Both the position numbers and the translations under genes were made by a program. From an uncultured Lachnospiraceae bacterium (GTDB taxonomy: Bacteria > Bacillota > Clostridia > Lachnospirales > Lachnospiraceae), in assembly GCA_910577785.1 (NCBI GenBank), contig CAJTNT010000070.1:1-14203 (forward strand): a stretch of DNA of 14,203 nt, in the 5' to 3' direction. Shown here one piece after another: positions 6,306 through 13,288 of the stretch. The notes below the pieces were generated by a model that saw only the letters and a list, made by a program, of their open reading frames with translations, did not search any database and had not been told where the DNA came from. How positions within the stretch are numbered: position 1 is the first letter of the stretch; every line of letters begins with the position of its first letter.

Positions 6306-8351
6306 TCAGATACTGCCAGGAGAGCGTGGATGTCGCAAAATCAGAAAGCCAGCTGGTAGGATTTTGCCTGGGAGCAGGCTGCTTTCCGGGTTATGGGAGG
6401 TGCCAAACAAAGGCGAGCCGCCATCCCCGCCCGTGTAAAGGGTGGCCGGGATCTCCATATTCCAGCTAGTTGCCGTCTTGCGGAAATGCCATGCCATCGG
6501 CTGCAGCCCGAGAAAGGCTTCGTTGCCAGAGACATCGCTGGGGCGGTAGCTGTCCACAAACTCGGAGGTAAGGTCAAGCCCTAAGGCCCTCCAATACTGG
6601 AACATTTTACGCATGCTCTCAATATCCGTGGAGCGGCTGTAGCCATATTTATCCTGGGCATACTGGCTGACCGGCTCCGCCTTGCCAAACCCTGTGGTGG
6701 ACTGCGGCACTACGATATGGAAGGCGTCCGAATGCACCGTATGCCCTTCTGCCATGGTAGGGTAAGTCTCTACCAGCCGCTCCATCCGTCGCTGCATGGT
6801 ACCTAATTCCCAGTCGCGGGTATAAGAAATTACGCCCCCTTCGCCATAAACCGTCTGTCCTCCATCGGCCCTCCTGCCTAAGATATCCTTTGCGTAATAC
6901 TCATCGTACAGCGGGCTGTCTGTGTAGGTTGTCGTCATATTCAGGTGGAAGCTGACCGTTGTATTGTATTTCTTCGCTTCCTGCATCAGGTAGCTTAAGC
7001 TCTCCTTGGCCGTCATGCCCGGAATCTTTAGGTATTCGTCCACTTCATCCCAGGAGGGGTAGCCCGTGTCATGGCCGTCGGACTGCCAGCCCACCATATA
7101 GACAATCTTGGGGATCCCCCTGGTCACATTGTCATACTGCTTAATAATTTCCAGTGCATCGCCAAAGTTCATGTTGACAGCGTTATTCCTGGCCATCATA
7201 TGGAAATCCATTTTCATTACCAGGGTCTTGCTGTAATCAATCCAGAACGGCGTCACGGCAAACGGGACGTCCTTCGTTAAAGTTTTCCCGTCTACTGTCA
7301 CGGATACGGTAACCTTACCTGCCCCGCCGTTCCAGGCTTCTTCTGCGCCTTCCGCCACATGCGCTTCATTTTTCAGGGGCGTAATCACTCCCTTTTCGTC
7401 TATCGTGGCAATCTCCACGCCGCCGCTGGACTTTAGGGTTGTTAAGTCATAGCTAACCTTGACATCCTCATCCTCCTGCGTAAGGGTTTCCCCCGTACCC
7501 AGGTTGGCCTTCACAGAAATCTTCCCTGTCTGCCCATAGTATTTCATAGGATTGATGCTGGTATGATCCAGCTCCACCTCAATGCTCTCCAGCCCTTCAT
7601 CCCGCAGGCGGAAATAAATACTATATTCTGTTACATGCTTCCCCCTTGTGACACGGATGACGGTCGTGCCTGGGACAGCCGCGGCAGGAACCACTTCCAC
7701 CTGGGCATCTGCCTCCTGCGCCCTGGCCTCCACGGACGGAACCTTCACCGTACCTGCGTTCAGCGGCACCTCATAGGCCATAATATTGTCCGCAAACCCG
7801 GCCAGCGGCTGCCCATCCACTGTAATCTCTGACAGCAGCGTGCCGCTGGGCTCCCCGTGCACGGCCATGGCATTGCCCCAGGAGCCATAAATCGGCTGTT
7901 CTCCCTCTTCTTCCCTGGTAAGGGAAAGCTCCAGGGTCTGCACCTTTTCTACATTGATTTCTGTCAGCACGTCATGCCATCCCTGGTCGTCCAGGTTAAT
8001 GGCCATCTGATGGCGCACCACCCCATCGCATTTGATCTGGAAAATGCCCCTGGCATAGCTATCCTCCATCAGCCCGTCATTTAAACCATAACTGGTGCGG
8101 AACTTCACATATTTTCCGTCCAGATGGTAGGTCACGGCGCTGTCCGCCTGCATGCCAATCCCTTTCCGATAGGACGTCCCCAGCATCTGTATGGGGTTCC
8201 CCTGGAAATCCGTATCGACACGGATGGCATTGCCGTCCGTCTTTACCGGCGTAAGGCTGTCCAGAAAATCCACATCCTTCACCTTAAACTCCACAGAATA
8301 CTCCATGGAGCCTTTCTCATTGCTGACCGTAACCACAGCTGTCCCCGGCAC
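6306..8351 (-). CDS. Open segment of the broken glycosidase: NPCBM and GH101/GH129-like catalytic module
   Basis: A 681-codon open segment beginning at GTG 8351, just after the in-frame TAG at 8363-8361. Residues ~28-150 match NPCBM, a galactose-type binding module (NPIQMLGTSYRKGIGMQADS). Residues ~175-250 are a cadherin-like beta-sandwich. The catalytic barrel starts near 370 (TLVMKMDFHMMARNNAVN; KIVYMVGWQSDGHDTGYP at ~415-432; KKYNTTVSFHLNM at ~460-472). Asp542 in HSDAFH and Glu597 in TSEFVD are candidate nucleophile and acid/base by position only. GH101 cleaves core-1 O-glycans from mucin; GH129 is its single-GalNAc relative. The last ~25 residues after SSLLP are out of frame. With no signal peptide, no ribosome site and an incomplete barrel, activity is not expected. 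Confidence 0.75.
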   Translation of the reverse strand: MPGTAVVTVSNEKGSMEYSVEFKVKDVDFLDSLTPVKTDGNAIRVDTDFQGNPIQMLGTSYRKGIGMQADSAVTYHLDGKYVKFRTSYGLNDGLMEDSYARGIFQIKCDGVVRHQMAINLDDQGWHDVLTEINVEKVQTLELSLTREEEGEQPIYGSWGNAMAVHGEPSGTLLSEITVDGQPLAGFADNIMAYEVPLNAGTVKVPSVEARAQEADAQVEVVPAAAVPGTTVIRVTRGKHVTEYSIYFRLRDEGLESIEVELDHTSINPMKYYGQTGKISVKANLGTGETLTQEDEDVKVSYDLTTLKSSGGVEIATIDEKGVITPLKNEAHVAEGAEEAWNGGAGKVTVSVTVDGKTLTKDVPFAVTPFWIDYSKTLVMKMDFHMMARNNAVNMNFGDALEIIKQYDNVTRGIPKIVYMVGWQSDGHDTGYPSWDEVDEYLKIPGMTAKESLSYLMQEAKKYNTTVSFHLNMTTTYTDSPLYDEYYAKDILGRRADGGQTVYGEGGVISYTRDWELGTMQRRMERLVETYPTMAEGHTVHSDAFHIVVPQSTTGFGKAEPVSQYAQDKYGYSRSTDIESMRKMFQYWRALGLDLTSEFVDSYRPSDVSGNEAFLGLQPMAWHFRKTATSWNMEIPATLYTGGDGGSPLFGTSHNPESSLLPGKILPAGFLILRHPRSPGSI

Positions 8352-8465
8352 ATGCCCGGCCTAGCTGACGGTCACTTCCACCCCTTCCTGCCCAACTGCC
8401 GCCACTTCCTGAGGCACAAGCTGGTCAATCTTGTCCAGATCCTCTGATTCAACCTCTTTCGTGTA

Positions 8466-10001
8466 ATGGAATACCAGCGGATCAAAGCCTTCTTGATTAT
8501 TTTAATTGCAGATGATGAAAACCTGGTAAGGCTTGGACTGAAGAAAGTCATCAAAGACAGCCAACTGGATTCTGTTGAAATTTTAGAAGCCCGGAATGGG
8601 CGTGAAATGGTAGGCGTCTGCCAGAACACTGCCCCCGACCTGGCATTTGTGGACATTAAGATGCCGCTTCTGGATGGGCTGGAGGCCATCCGTGCCGCCA
8701 AAGAATTCTGCCCGCATACCTTATGGGTGATGTTAACAGGATTCTCAGAATTTAGGTTTGCCCAGAATGCCATTTCCCTGGGCGTGAAAGACTACTTAAT
8801 CAAGCCCTTCGAGCCGGAAAAAATACAGAAAATCCTCCTGGACGCACAGCAGCATGTACAGAAGAAACACATGGACTCCAACCATTTTTTTGAACTGCAG
8901 GTATCCCATCTGTTCAATACGCCGCAAACCGCGCGGGACAGTGATTATTTCTGCCTGGCGCCGGGGCAGTTGTTTACGGCGTTTCATTTTTATGAAAGCT
9001 TTGCCTCCAAACGGGATCATTCCCATTCCCTCTATTCCATCCTCCTCCCACAGCTGCGGCAATGGCTGTCCGCCTGGAGATCCACCGAAGATTACTATGC
9101 TCTCTTCAGCCTGCAGTCCGGCCTTATCTGCCTGGTGGCCCGTGCCTCCAGCGCACAGACCAAAAGGATCCTCCGCTACCTGGAAGGCCCTGCCATGGCC
9201 TCTCACTTGACCTCTACGGCAATCTTTTGCTGCCAGAGCCAGAAGGATATCCGTGACCTATATGTGCAGAGCAATGCGCTTTCCGAACTTCTGCCGATGG
9301 CTCTCTGCCTGCAGAAAGGCAGGCCGTATTTCCCGGAAGAGCTGAAGGCGCTGCTGCGCAAAGAACACACATTTTCCTTTTGCAAATATTTAACTTGCCT
9401 CATCCAGGCCTATATGGAAAAAGATGAGATCCGCTACCAGAAGTATCTGGAAAAGATGCGCAACCTGCCAAACGGGCAGGCTCTGCTGGATACGTTTTCC
9501 CCTTACCTGTCGGAGAGCCTGGCACAGGCCATGGATTTCCCTGCGCTTCCTGCGGCCTATGGCGACTTCTGCCAGAAGCTCCACAGCCATTCCAAAAATA
9601 TGTTCGCAAAGTCCAATGCAACGCCGCCAGATATTATCGGGCAAGTGAAAGCATATATTGATATCAACTATGCCAACGATGTCAGCATCATCTCATTGGC
9701 CGAGGCATTCCATCTGGCGCCTACGTATTTAAGCAAAATTTTCCATGAAAGGGCAGGGATGAAGCTGATTGACTATGTGATGGAGGTACGGATCAAGAAT
9801 GCCAAAAGGCTGATGATGGAAAATCCCAGCATTCTGATTAAGAATGTGGCGCTTTTGGTTGGTTATTATAGCACAAGGCACTTTAAGGAGGTCTTCCAGA
9901 AACAGACGGGAATACTGCCTTCGGAGTTTCAGAAGCAGCTGAAAAAAAGCCCGCAGGACGGAAACGAGGAGAATAAGGGGGAGAATGCAGATTATAGTTG
10001 A
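8466..10001 (+). CDS. YesN-type response regulator (REC plus AraC DNA-binding domain), replaced N-terminus
   Basis: A 511-residue cytosolic regulator. The receiver domain covers ~11-125 with the acidic pair D16/D17 (ILIADDENLV), phosphoacceptor D63 (FVDIKMPLLDG), T91 (VMLTGFSEF) and K113 (YLIKPF). A variable linker follows, and an AraC-type double helix-turn-helix lies at ~390-490 (SLAEAFHLAPTYLSKIF; VGYYSTRHFKEVF). Such proteins activate carbohydrate-use genes when phosphorylated by a YesM-type kinase; no kinase gene is in the window. Residues 1-9 (MEYQRIKAF) are antisense to the broken glycosidase gene, so the native start has been replaced. ATG 8466 has no ribosome site, and TTG 8493, which would give a more normal receiver start, also lacks one. 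Translation and transcription may therefore be weak or absent. The domains themselves are intact. Confidence 0.88.
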   Translation: MEYQRIKAFLIILIADDENLVRLGLKKVIKDSQLDSVEILEARNGREMVGVCQNTAPDLAFVDIKMPLLDGLEAIRAAKEFCPHTLWVMLTGFSEFRFAQNAISLGVKDYLIKPFEPEKIQKILLDAQQHVQKKHMDSNHFFELQVSHLFNTPQTARDSDYFCLAPGQLFTAFHFYESFASKRDHSHSLYSILLPQLRQWLSAWRSTEDYYALFSLQSGLICLVARASSAQTKRILRYLEGPAMASHLTSTAIFCCQSQKDIRDLYVQSNALSELLPMALCLQKGRPYFPEELKALLRKEHTFSFCKYLTCLIQAYMEKDEIRYQKYLEKMRNLPNGQALLDTFSPYLSESLAQAMDFPALPAAYGDFCQKLHSHSKNMFAKSNATPPDIIGQVKAYIDINYANDVSIISLAEAFHLAPTYLSKIFHERAGMKLIDYVMEVRIKNAKRLMMENPSILIKNVALLVGYYSTRHFKEVFQKQTGILPSEFQKQLKKSPQDGNEENKGENADYS

Positions 10002-10027
10002 CAAGCAAAAAGAGTAGCTAGTATAAT
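9998..10027 (+). promoter_or_regulatory. Sigma-70/SigA-type promoter for the chemoreceptor gene
   Basis: TTGACA (9998-10003) and TATAAT (10022-10027) are perfect consensus boxes separated by 18 bp. The -35 box overlaps the TGA stop (9999-10001) of the regulator gene. The predicted start of transcription, near 10034, leaves a leader of about 77 nt before the chemoreceptor start. The chemoreceptor can therefore be expressed independently of the regulator gene. Confidence 0.85.
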
Positions 10028-10094
10028 TATGGTAAAAACAGTAAAAATGGCTAGATATGCAGGTTGGAACGCCTTATCTTTCAGCCATGTAAGC

Positions 10095-10114
10095 AGGAGG
10101 TAACAATGAAATGA
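10095..10114 (+). promoter_or_regulatory. Chemoreceptor translation start with an overlapping two-codon ORF
   Basis: AGGAGG at 10095-10100 precedes two overlapping ATGs in the string ATGAAATGA (10106-10114). ATG 10106 gives Met-Lys-stop, and its TGA overlaps the true start ATG 10111. The Shine-Dalgarno spacing is 5 nt to the first ATG and 10 nt to the second. Either the first is ignored, or ribosomes terminate and restart at 10111. The real start is set by the long frame beginning MKSIRTKITL. Confidence 0.5.
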
Positions 10115-12084
10115 AAAGTATCCGAACCAAAATCACCTTATGCCTTATTCTCACAGTCCTGATTGGGCAGGCCGCATCTGGGACGTCAAGCATCATGCTA
10201 AACTATAACAATACCATGTCCACCGTTGAGCAGATGATGAGCCAGACGGCAGTCCTAGCGGCAGGACGCGTACAGCAGGAATTGACAGCATATAAGAATG
10301 TTGTCATGGAAGTCGGCTGTATCCCGCAGCTGTCTGATCCAGAAGTGGCGGCAGAAGAAAAACAGGCGATTATCGACGGGCGTGTTTCCATGCATGGTTT
10401 CCAGAGAGGGAATATTGTCGGCACGGACGGCATCAGTATTTTTGACGGGAACGACTATTCAGACCGTGAATATGTGCGCCAGGCCATGCAGGGGAAGGTT
10501 TTTGTATCGGAGCCGTTAATCAGCAAGGTTACGGGAGAACTGTCTATTATGGTTGCAGCGCCCCTTTATTCTGAGGGAAACGAAGAGGAGTCCATTGCCG
10601 GCGTCGTATATTTTGTCCCGCCTGAGACTTTTCTGAACGATATCGTGTCTGCAATCCAGCTCGGTGAAAATAGCCGGGCATATATGATCAACAAGTCTGG
10701 CGACACCATTGCCGATATTACGCTTGAGACTATCACCGTCCAAAATATTGAGGAAGAGGCGCTGGAGGAACCCTCGTTGCAGGAACTGGCTGCAATCCAT
10801 GCCGAGATGCGCCTGGGCAGCAACGGGTTTGGGAGCTACACCAACGGAGAGGATAAAATGTTTGCGGCCTATGCCCCAGTGCCGGATACAGACGGCTGGA
10901 GCATCGCCGTGACAGCGCCGCAGATTAATTACTTGGCGTCTACGCGGGATGCAATGGTTATCAATATCGCAGTAATTATAGGCTCCATCCTGATTTCTGT
11001 TGTTGTTGCCTTGGCACTGGCCCTTAATATCGGCATGCCGATGAAGGCCTGCGTCCGCCGTATGAAGCAGCTTGTGGAGGGTGATTTGGAGACGCCGATG
11101 CCTAAGGTTTCCAACAAGGATGAAACAGGCGTGCTTGTCCGTTCAACAGAAGCCCTGGTAGAAGGGCTGCGTGTCGTGATTGACGACATCAGCTATCTGC
11201 TCAACGAGATGGCAAACCAGAACCTGGATCTACATACGGAACATGAGGAAGTATATGTCGGCAGCTTTCAGGATATTTTGTTTTCCATGCGCAATATGAG
11301 GAACAAATTAAACAGCGCCATGCGTCAAGTCGACCATTCTTCGGAAGGGGTGGCCAGCGCCAGCAATCAATTATCCTCAAGCGCACAGACACTCAGCCAA
11401 GGCACAACGGAACAGGCTAGCTCCGTGCAGGAACTGGCAGAGCGGATTAGTACGATTTCTGAAGAAATTAAAGATACGGCAAACGGGGCGCTAGAAGTCA
11501 GGAGCCAGACGCACCATACGGGAGAAGAAGTATTCCTGTGTAACCAGAAGATGCAGAATCTGGTTGACGCTATGGGAAAGATCCAGGCCAGCTCCGAAGA
11601 GATCGGGAAAATCCTGAAGACCATAGACGACATTGCATTCCAGACCAATATACTGGCTCTGAACGCGGCAGTAGAGGCAGCTCGGGCAGGAAGCGCGGGC
11701 AAGGGATTTGCCGTTGTTGCGGAAGAGGTCCGTACTTTGGCCAGCAAATCTGCACAGGCCGCTCAAAATACATCTGAGCTTATTGCACACTCTACGGACG
11801 CCGTACATATGGGCACAGAAATTGCCCAAAATACAGCAGATATTCTGCTCGGCGTCGTAGAGAGCATCCAGTCTGTAGTTGGCGCCATCGACCATATCGC
11901 GGCCATATCCAATGAGCAGTCAGAATCGGTTGAGCAGGTTTCCGAAAGCATCAATCAGATTTCTTCCGTTGTACAGAGCAACAGCGCGACTGCCGAGGAA
12001 GGCGCAGCTGCCAGTGAACAGCTCTCTGCCGAGGCCGCCAGCCTCAAGGAACTGGTGAAACAGTTTACGCTTGCTTCAGAATAG
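10111..12084 (+). CDS. Methyl-accepting chemotaxis protein (dCache-type sensor, HAMP, MCP signalling domain)
   Basis: A 657-residue membrane receptor. The first membrane segment is at ~8-30. An extracellular Cache-type sensor lies at ~35-278, with YSDREYVRQAMQGKVFVSEP typical of dCache_1. The second membrane segment is at ~281-306 and HAMP at ~307-360. A cytoplasmic coiled-coil signalling domain fills ~400-657, with the conserved hairpin tip IDDIAFQTNILALNAAVEAA at ~505-524, then AGSAGKGFAVVAEEVRTLA. The tip binds CheA and CheW. No C-terminal CheR-docking pentapeptide is present. The ligand cannot be predicted, but neighbouring glycan genes suggest a sugar or a small acid. It has its own promoter and its 3' end is marked by a strong hairpin. 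It appears intact, unlike its glycosidase neighbours. No other chemotaxis gene is in the window. Confidence 0.93.
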   Translation: MKSIRTKITLCLILTVLIGQAASGTSSIMLNYNNTMSTVEQMMSQTAVLAAGRVQQELTAYKNVVMEVGCIPQLSDPEVAAEEKQAIIDGRVSMHGFQRGNIVGTDGISIFDGNDYSDREYVRQAMQGKVFVSEPLISKVTGELSIMVAAPLYSEGNEEESIAGVVYFVPPETFLNDIVSAIQLGENSRAYMINKSGDTIADITLETITVQNIEEEALEEPSLQELAAIHAEMRLGSNGFGSYTNGEDKMFAAYAPVPDTDGWSIAVTAPQINYLASTRDAMVINIAVIIGSILISVVVALALALNIGMPMKACVRRMKQLVEGDLETPMPKVSNKDETGVLVRSTEALVEGLRVVIDDISYLLNEMANQNLDLHTEHEEVYVGSFQDILFSMRNMRNKLNSAMRQVDHSSEGVASASNQLSSSAQTLSQGTTEQASSVQELAERISTISEEIKDTANGALEVRSQTHHTGEEVFLCNQKMQNLVDAMGKIQASSEEIGKILKTIDDIAFQTNILALNAAVEAARAGSAGKGFAVVAEEVRTLASKSAQAAQNTSELIAHSTDAVHMGTEIAQNTADILLGVVESIQSVVGAIDHIAAISNEQSESVEQVSESINQISSVVQSNSATAEEGAAASEQLSAEAASLKELVKQFTLASE

Positions 12085-12098
12085 CCTCAAATATTATG

Positions 12099-12145
12099 AA
12101 ATGGCCGGAATCCTGTACCTTGCCTTGACAGGATTCCGGCCATTT
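12099..12145. terminator. Bidirectional hairpin between convergent genes
   Basis: A perfect 18-bp inverted repeat: AAATGGCCGGAATCCTGT (12099-12116) and ACAGGATTCCGGCCATTT (12128-12145), with an 11-nt loop. It begins 15 bp after the chemoreceptor stop and lies 30 bp beyond the 3' end of the leucine-rich-repeat fragment on the other strand. The A/T ends of the stem supply short T-runs in both directions, so it probably terminates both transcripts. Confidence 0.75.
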
Positions 12146-12174
12146 GAATTATAATTAACAAGCAGCCATGGCAC

Positions 12175-12657
12175 TTACTTTACTTTTACGCTCTTTGCCA
12201 TTTTGTTTTTCAGGAGCTTTTTGTAGGCGCTCTTTTTGCTCTTTGGCGTTTTTATCACAGCTTTTTTGTAGATTCCCTGGAAAGCCTTGCTGCCTATGCT
12301 CTTTACGCCTGTGGACTTTATCGTTACCTTCTTTAGCTTTGCAGACTTATAAAATGCCTGCTTGCCAATCTTTGTTACATATTTCCCGATTGTCACGTTC
12401 GTGAGTTTCTTATTTTCTGCAAATGCCCCCGTGGCAAACTCTGTTACCTTACATTTTACGCCCTTGATTACGACAGTATCCGGGATATAGGTGTATGCCT
12501 CAATGTTTTTGGGCGCGTTCGGCGCATTTTTGTCGCCAATGCCGTTTCCAAGCTGCTCGGAAATGAAATCCAAGTACTTGTCATTCCGTTCCCCAGGCTC
12601 CGTAATCAGCTTCATCGGCATGAACCAGCTATTCTCTTTCTCAAGCACCACTTCCAA
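12175..12657 (-). pseudogene. 5'-truncated BspA-like leucine-rich-repeat surface protein gene
   Basis: The open frame gives 160 residues from a TTG at 12657 that directly follows a TGA and has no ribosome site. Residues ~56-130 contain BspA/LRR_5-type repeats (VTEFATGAFAENKKLTNVTI, KIGKQAFYKSAKLKKVTI, SIGSKAFQGI). The C-terminus is lysine-rich (KKSAYKKLLKNKMAKSVKVK), the usual ending of this family in gut clostridia. Full-length relatives are large secreted proteins with a signal peptide and many repeats. Here only the final two or three repeats remain, so the 5' part is missing. The cut coincides with the start of mobile-element sequence at about 12658. The missing half may lie beyond the far end of that element, outside the window. 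Confidence 0.75.
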
Positions 12658-12774
12658 TCATTCATAGAGTTTCCTATCGTTGGGAAATCCCCGTTTCATG
12701 CGGTTTCTTGGCACTCCAAGATGTGTTTCGTCCCACTTCGTACCAGCTCGTTTTGGGGATTTAAACAACCAATA

Positions 12775-12822
12775 AACACCAAGGTTCCCGCCATTCTGTA
12801 CCTGTGCGGGAACCCTGGTGTT
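12775..12822 (-). terminator. Terminator-like hairpin downstream of the recombinase remnant
   Basis: A 17-bp stem with a single mismatch: AACACCAAGGTTCCCGC (12775-12791) pairs with GCGGGAACCCTGGTGTT (12806-12822) around a 14-nt loop. On the minus strand it starts 32 nt after the recombinase stop codon and is followed by a T-rich stretch (TATTGGTTGTTT). It fits a terminator for the recombinase gene. The remaining sequence between 12658 and 12775 contains nothing I can identify. Confidence 0.65.
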
Positions 12823-12854
12823 TTCTGTGCCTGTGCCGCCTAATGCTGTGCGCC

Positions 12855-13031
12855 TTATCCGTTCTCCCCTGCCAGAGCCTGGCTGATAGCATCCGAGGTC
12901 TGTGCCAGCGTCTCCGCAAACACATGGGCGTAGATATTTTCCGTTGTCCGGGTGTCGCAGTGGCCGAGATGCTCGGAGATCACTTTCGTGGGTATGCCCA
13001 TGTTTATCAGGAGCGAGGCGTTCGCGTGCCG
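12855..13031 (-). pseudogene. C-terminal fragment of a tyrosine recombinase/integrase
   Basis: Fifty-eight codons followed by TAA (12857-12855). The fragment starts RHANASLLINMGIPTKVISE and continues HLGHCDTRTTENIYAHVF. This is the C-terminal end of phage and ICE integrases. The R-H of the box II HxxR-H segment, the conserved L-G-H motif and the nucleophile Tyr (in ENIYAHVF, about residue 34 of the fragment) are all visible. The frame is closed by TAA directly before the Arg codon, and no recombinase sequence is recognisable further upstream. The N-terminal arm, the core-binding domain and the first catalytic Arg are therefore missing. The fragment cannot be active. It most likely marks an older element, cut by a later insertion or deletion. 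Confidence 0.8.
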
Positions 13032-13146
13032 TTACGGTATAATAACGACAAACGGAAAAAGCCTTTATTTTCAAGGGGTCCACGCGTTTGCCGTCATTTA
13101 TTCAATTCCTTTTCCAAGTCGAAATCTGACGAGAAAAATATCGAAA

Positions 13147-13258
13147 AAAGGAGGCTGTTTCATTAACGACAAAATTTAATAGTGCCAGCGGTCCGGTGTA
13201 TCGCCTGACCGCTGGTTGCCGTGGGCGTTTCACTTTTATAGGTGGGCGCCCTTTTTTT
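13147..13258 (+). promoter_or_regulatory. Structured leader with a possible attenuator upstream of the element genes
   Basis: A strong ribosome site AAAGGAGG (13147-13154) is followed 7 nt later not by ATG but by ATT (13162), which would encode the tiny peptide INDKI before TAA. Then come a perfect 9-bp hairpin, CCAGCGGTC (13185-13193) with GACCGCTGG (13207-13215), and a second stem, GGGCG (13223-13227) with CGCCC (13247-13251) extended by G-T pairs, followed by seven T residues (13252-13258). Leader ribosome site, hairpin and terminator in this order resemble transcription attenuation. I found no convincing promoter in 13032-13146, and no gene lies between 13032 and 13288. Confidence 0.5.
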
Positions 13259-13288
13259 ATACCCATTTTCAAGAGAAAGGAGAGCCAC

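Larger units (their letters stand above)
4413..8492 (-). pseudogene. Broken gene for a large secreted GH101/GH129-like O-glycan hydrolase
   Basis: One ancestral gene spread over several frames. In order the product has a cadherin-like beta-sandwich (starting at GFDPLVFHYTKEVE), an NPCBM domain, a second cadherin-like repeat, the catalytic module, a BIG2 Ig-like domain, a chitobiase-type C-terminal (CHB_HEX) piece, FIVAR repeats and two Fn3 domains. Lesions: the 5' part with any signal peptide is gone, with homology ending near 8492 where the opposing regulator gene begins; TAG at 8363-8361; a one-base frameshift near 6375-6355; an out-of-frame internal deletion near 5525. The family acts outside the cell on O-linked GalNAc glycans such as mucin. 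At least three independent disruptions make a functional product very unlikely. Family naming is by motif and domain order, not by a search. Confidence 0.85.

Noticed and set aside
8372..8773. A 133-codon minus-strand frame spanning the regulator/glycosidase junction.
   Set aside because: It is antisense to the receiver domain on one side and out of frame with the glycosidase on the other, so it is not a gene.
8466..10001. Possibility of a complete two-component system.
   Set aside because: No histidine kinase is encoded anywhere in the window; the regulator is an orphan as far as can be seen.
13036..13041. TATAAT upstream of the element genes as a promoter -10 box.
   Set aside because: No acceptable -35 box lies 16-18 bp upstream, so I did not call a promoter here.
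12658..13083. A 141-codon minus-strand frame overlapping the recombinase remnant.
   Set aside because: The neighbouring frame gives a clear integrase C-terminus, so most of this frame is a shadow. Its last ~35 codons (after 12775) read plausibly but match nothing I recognise.
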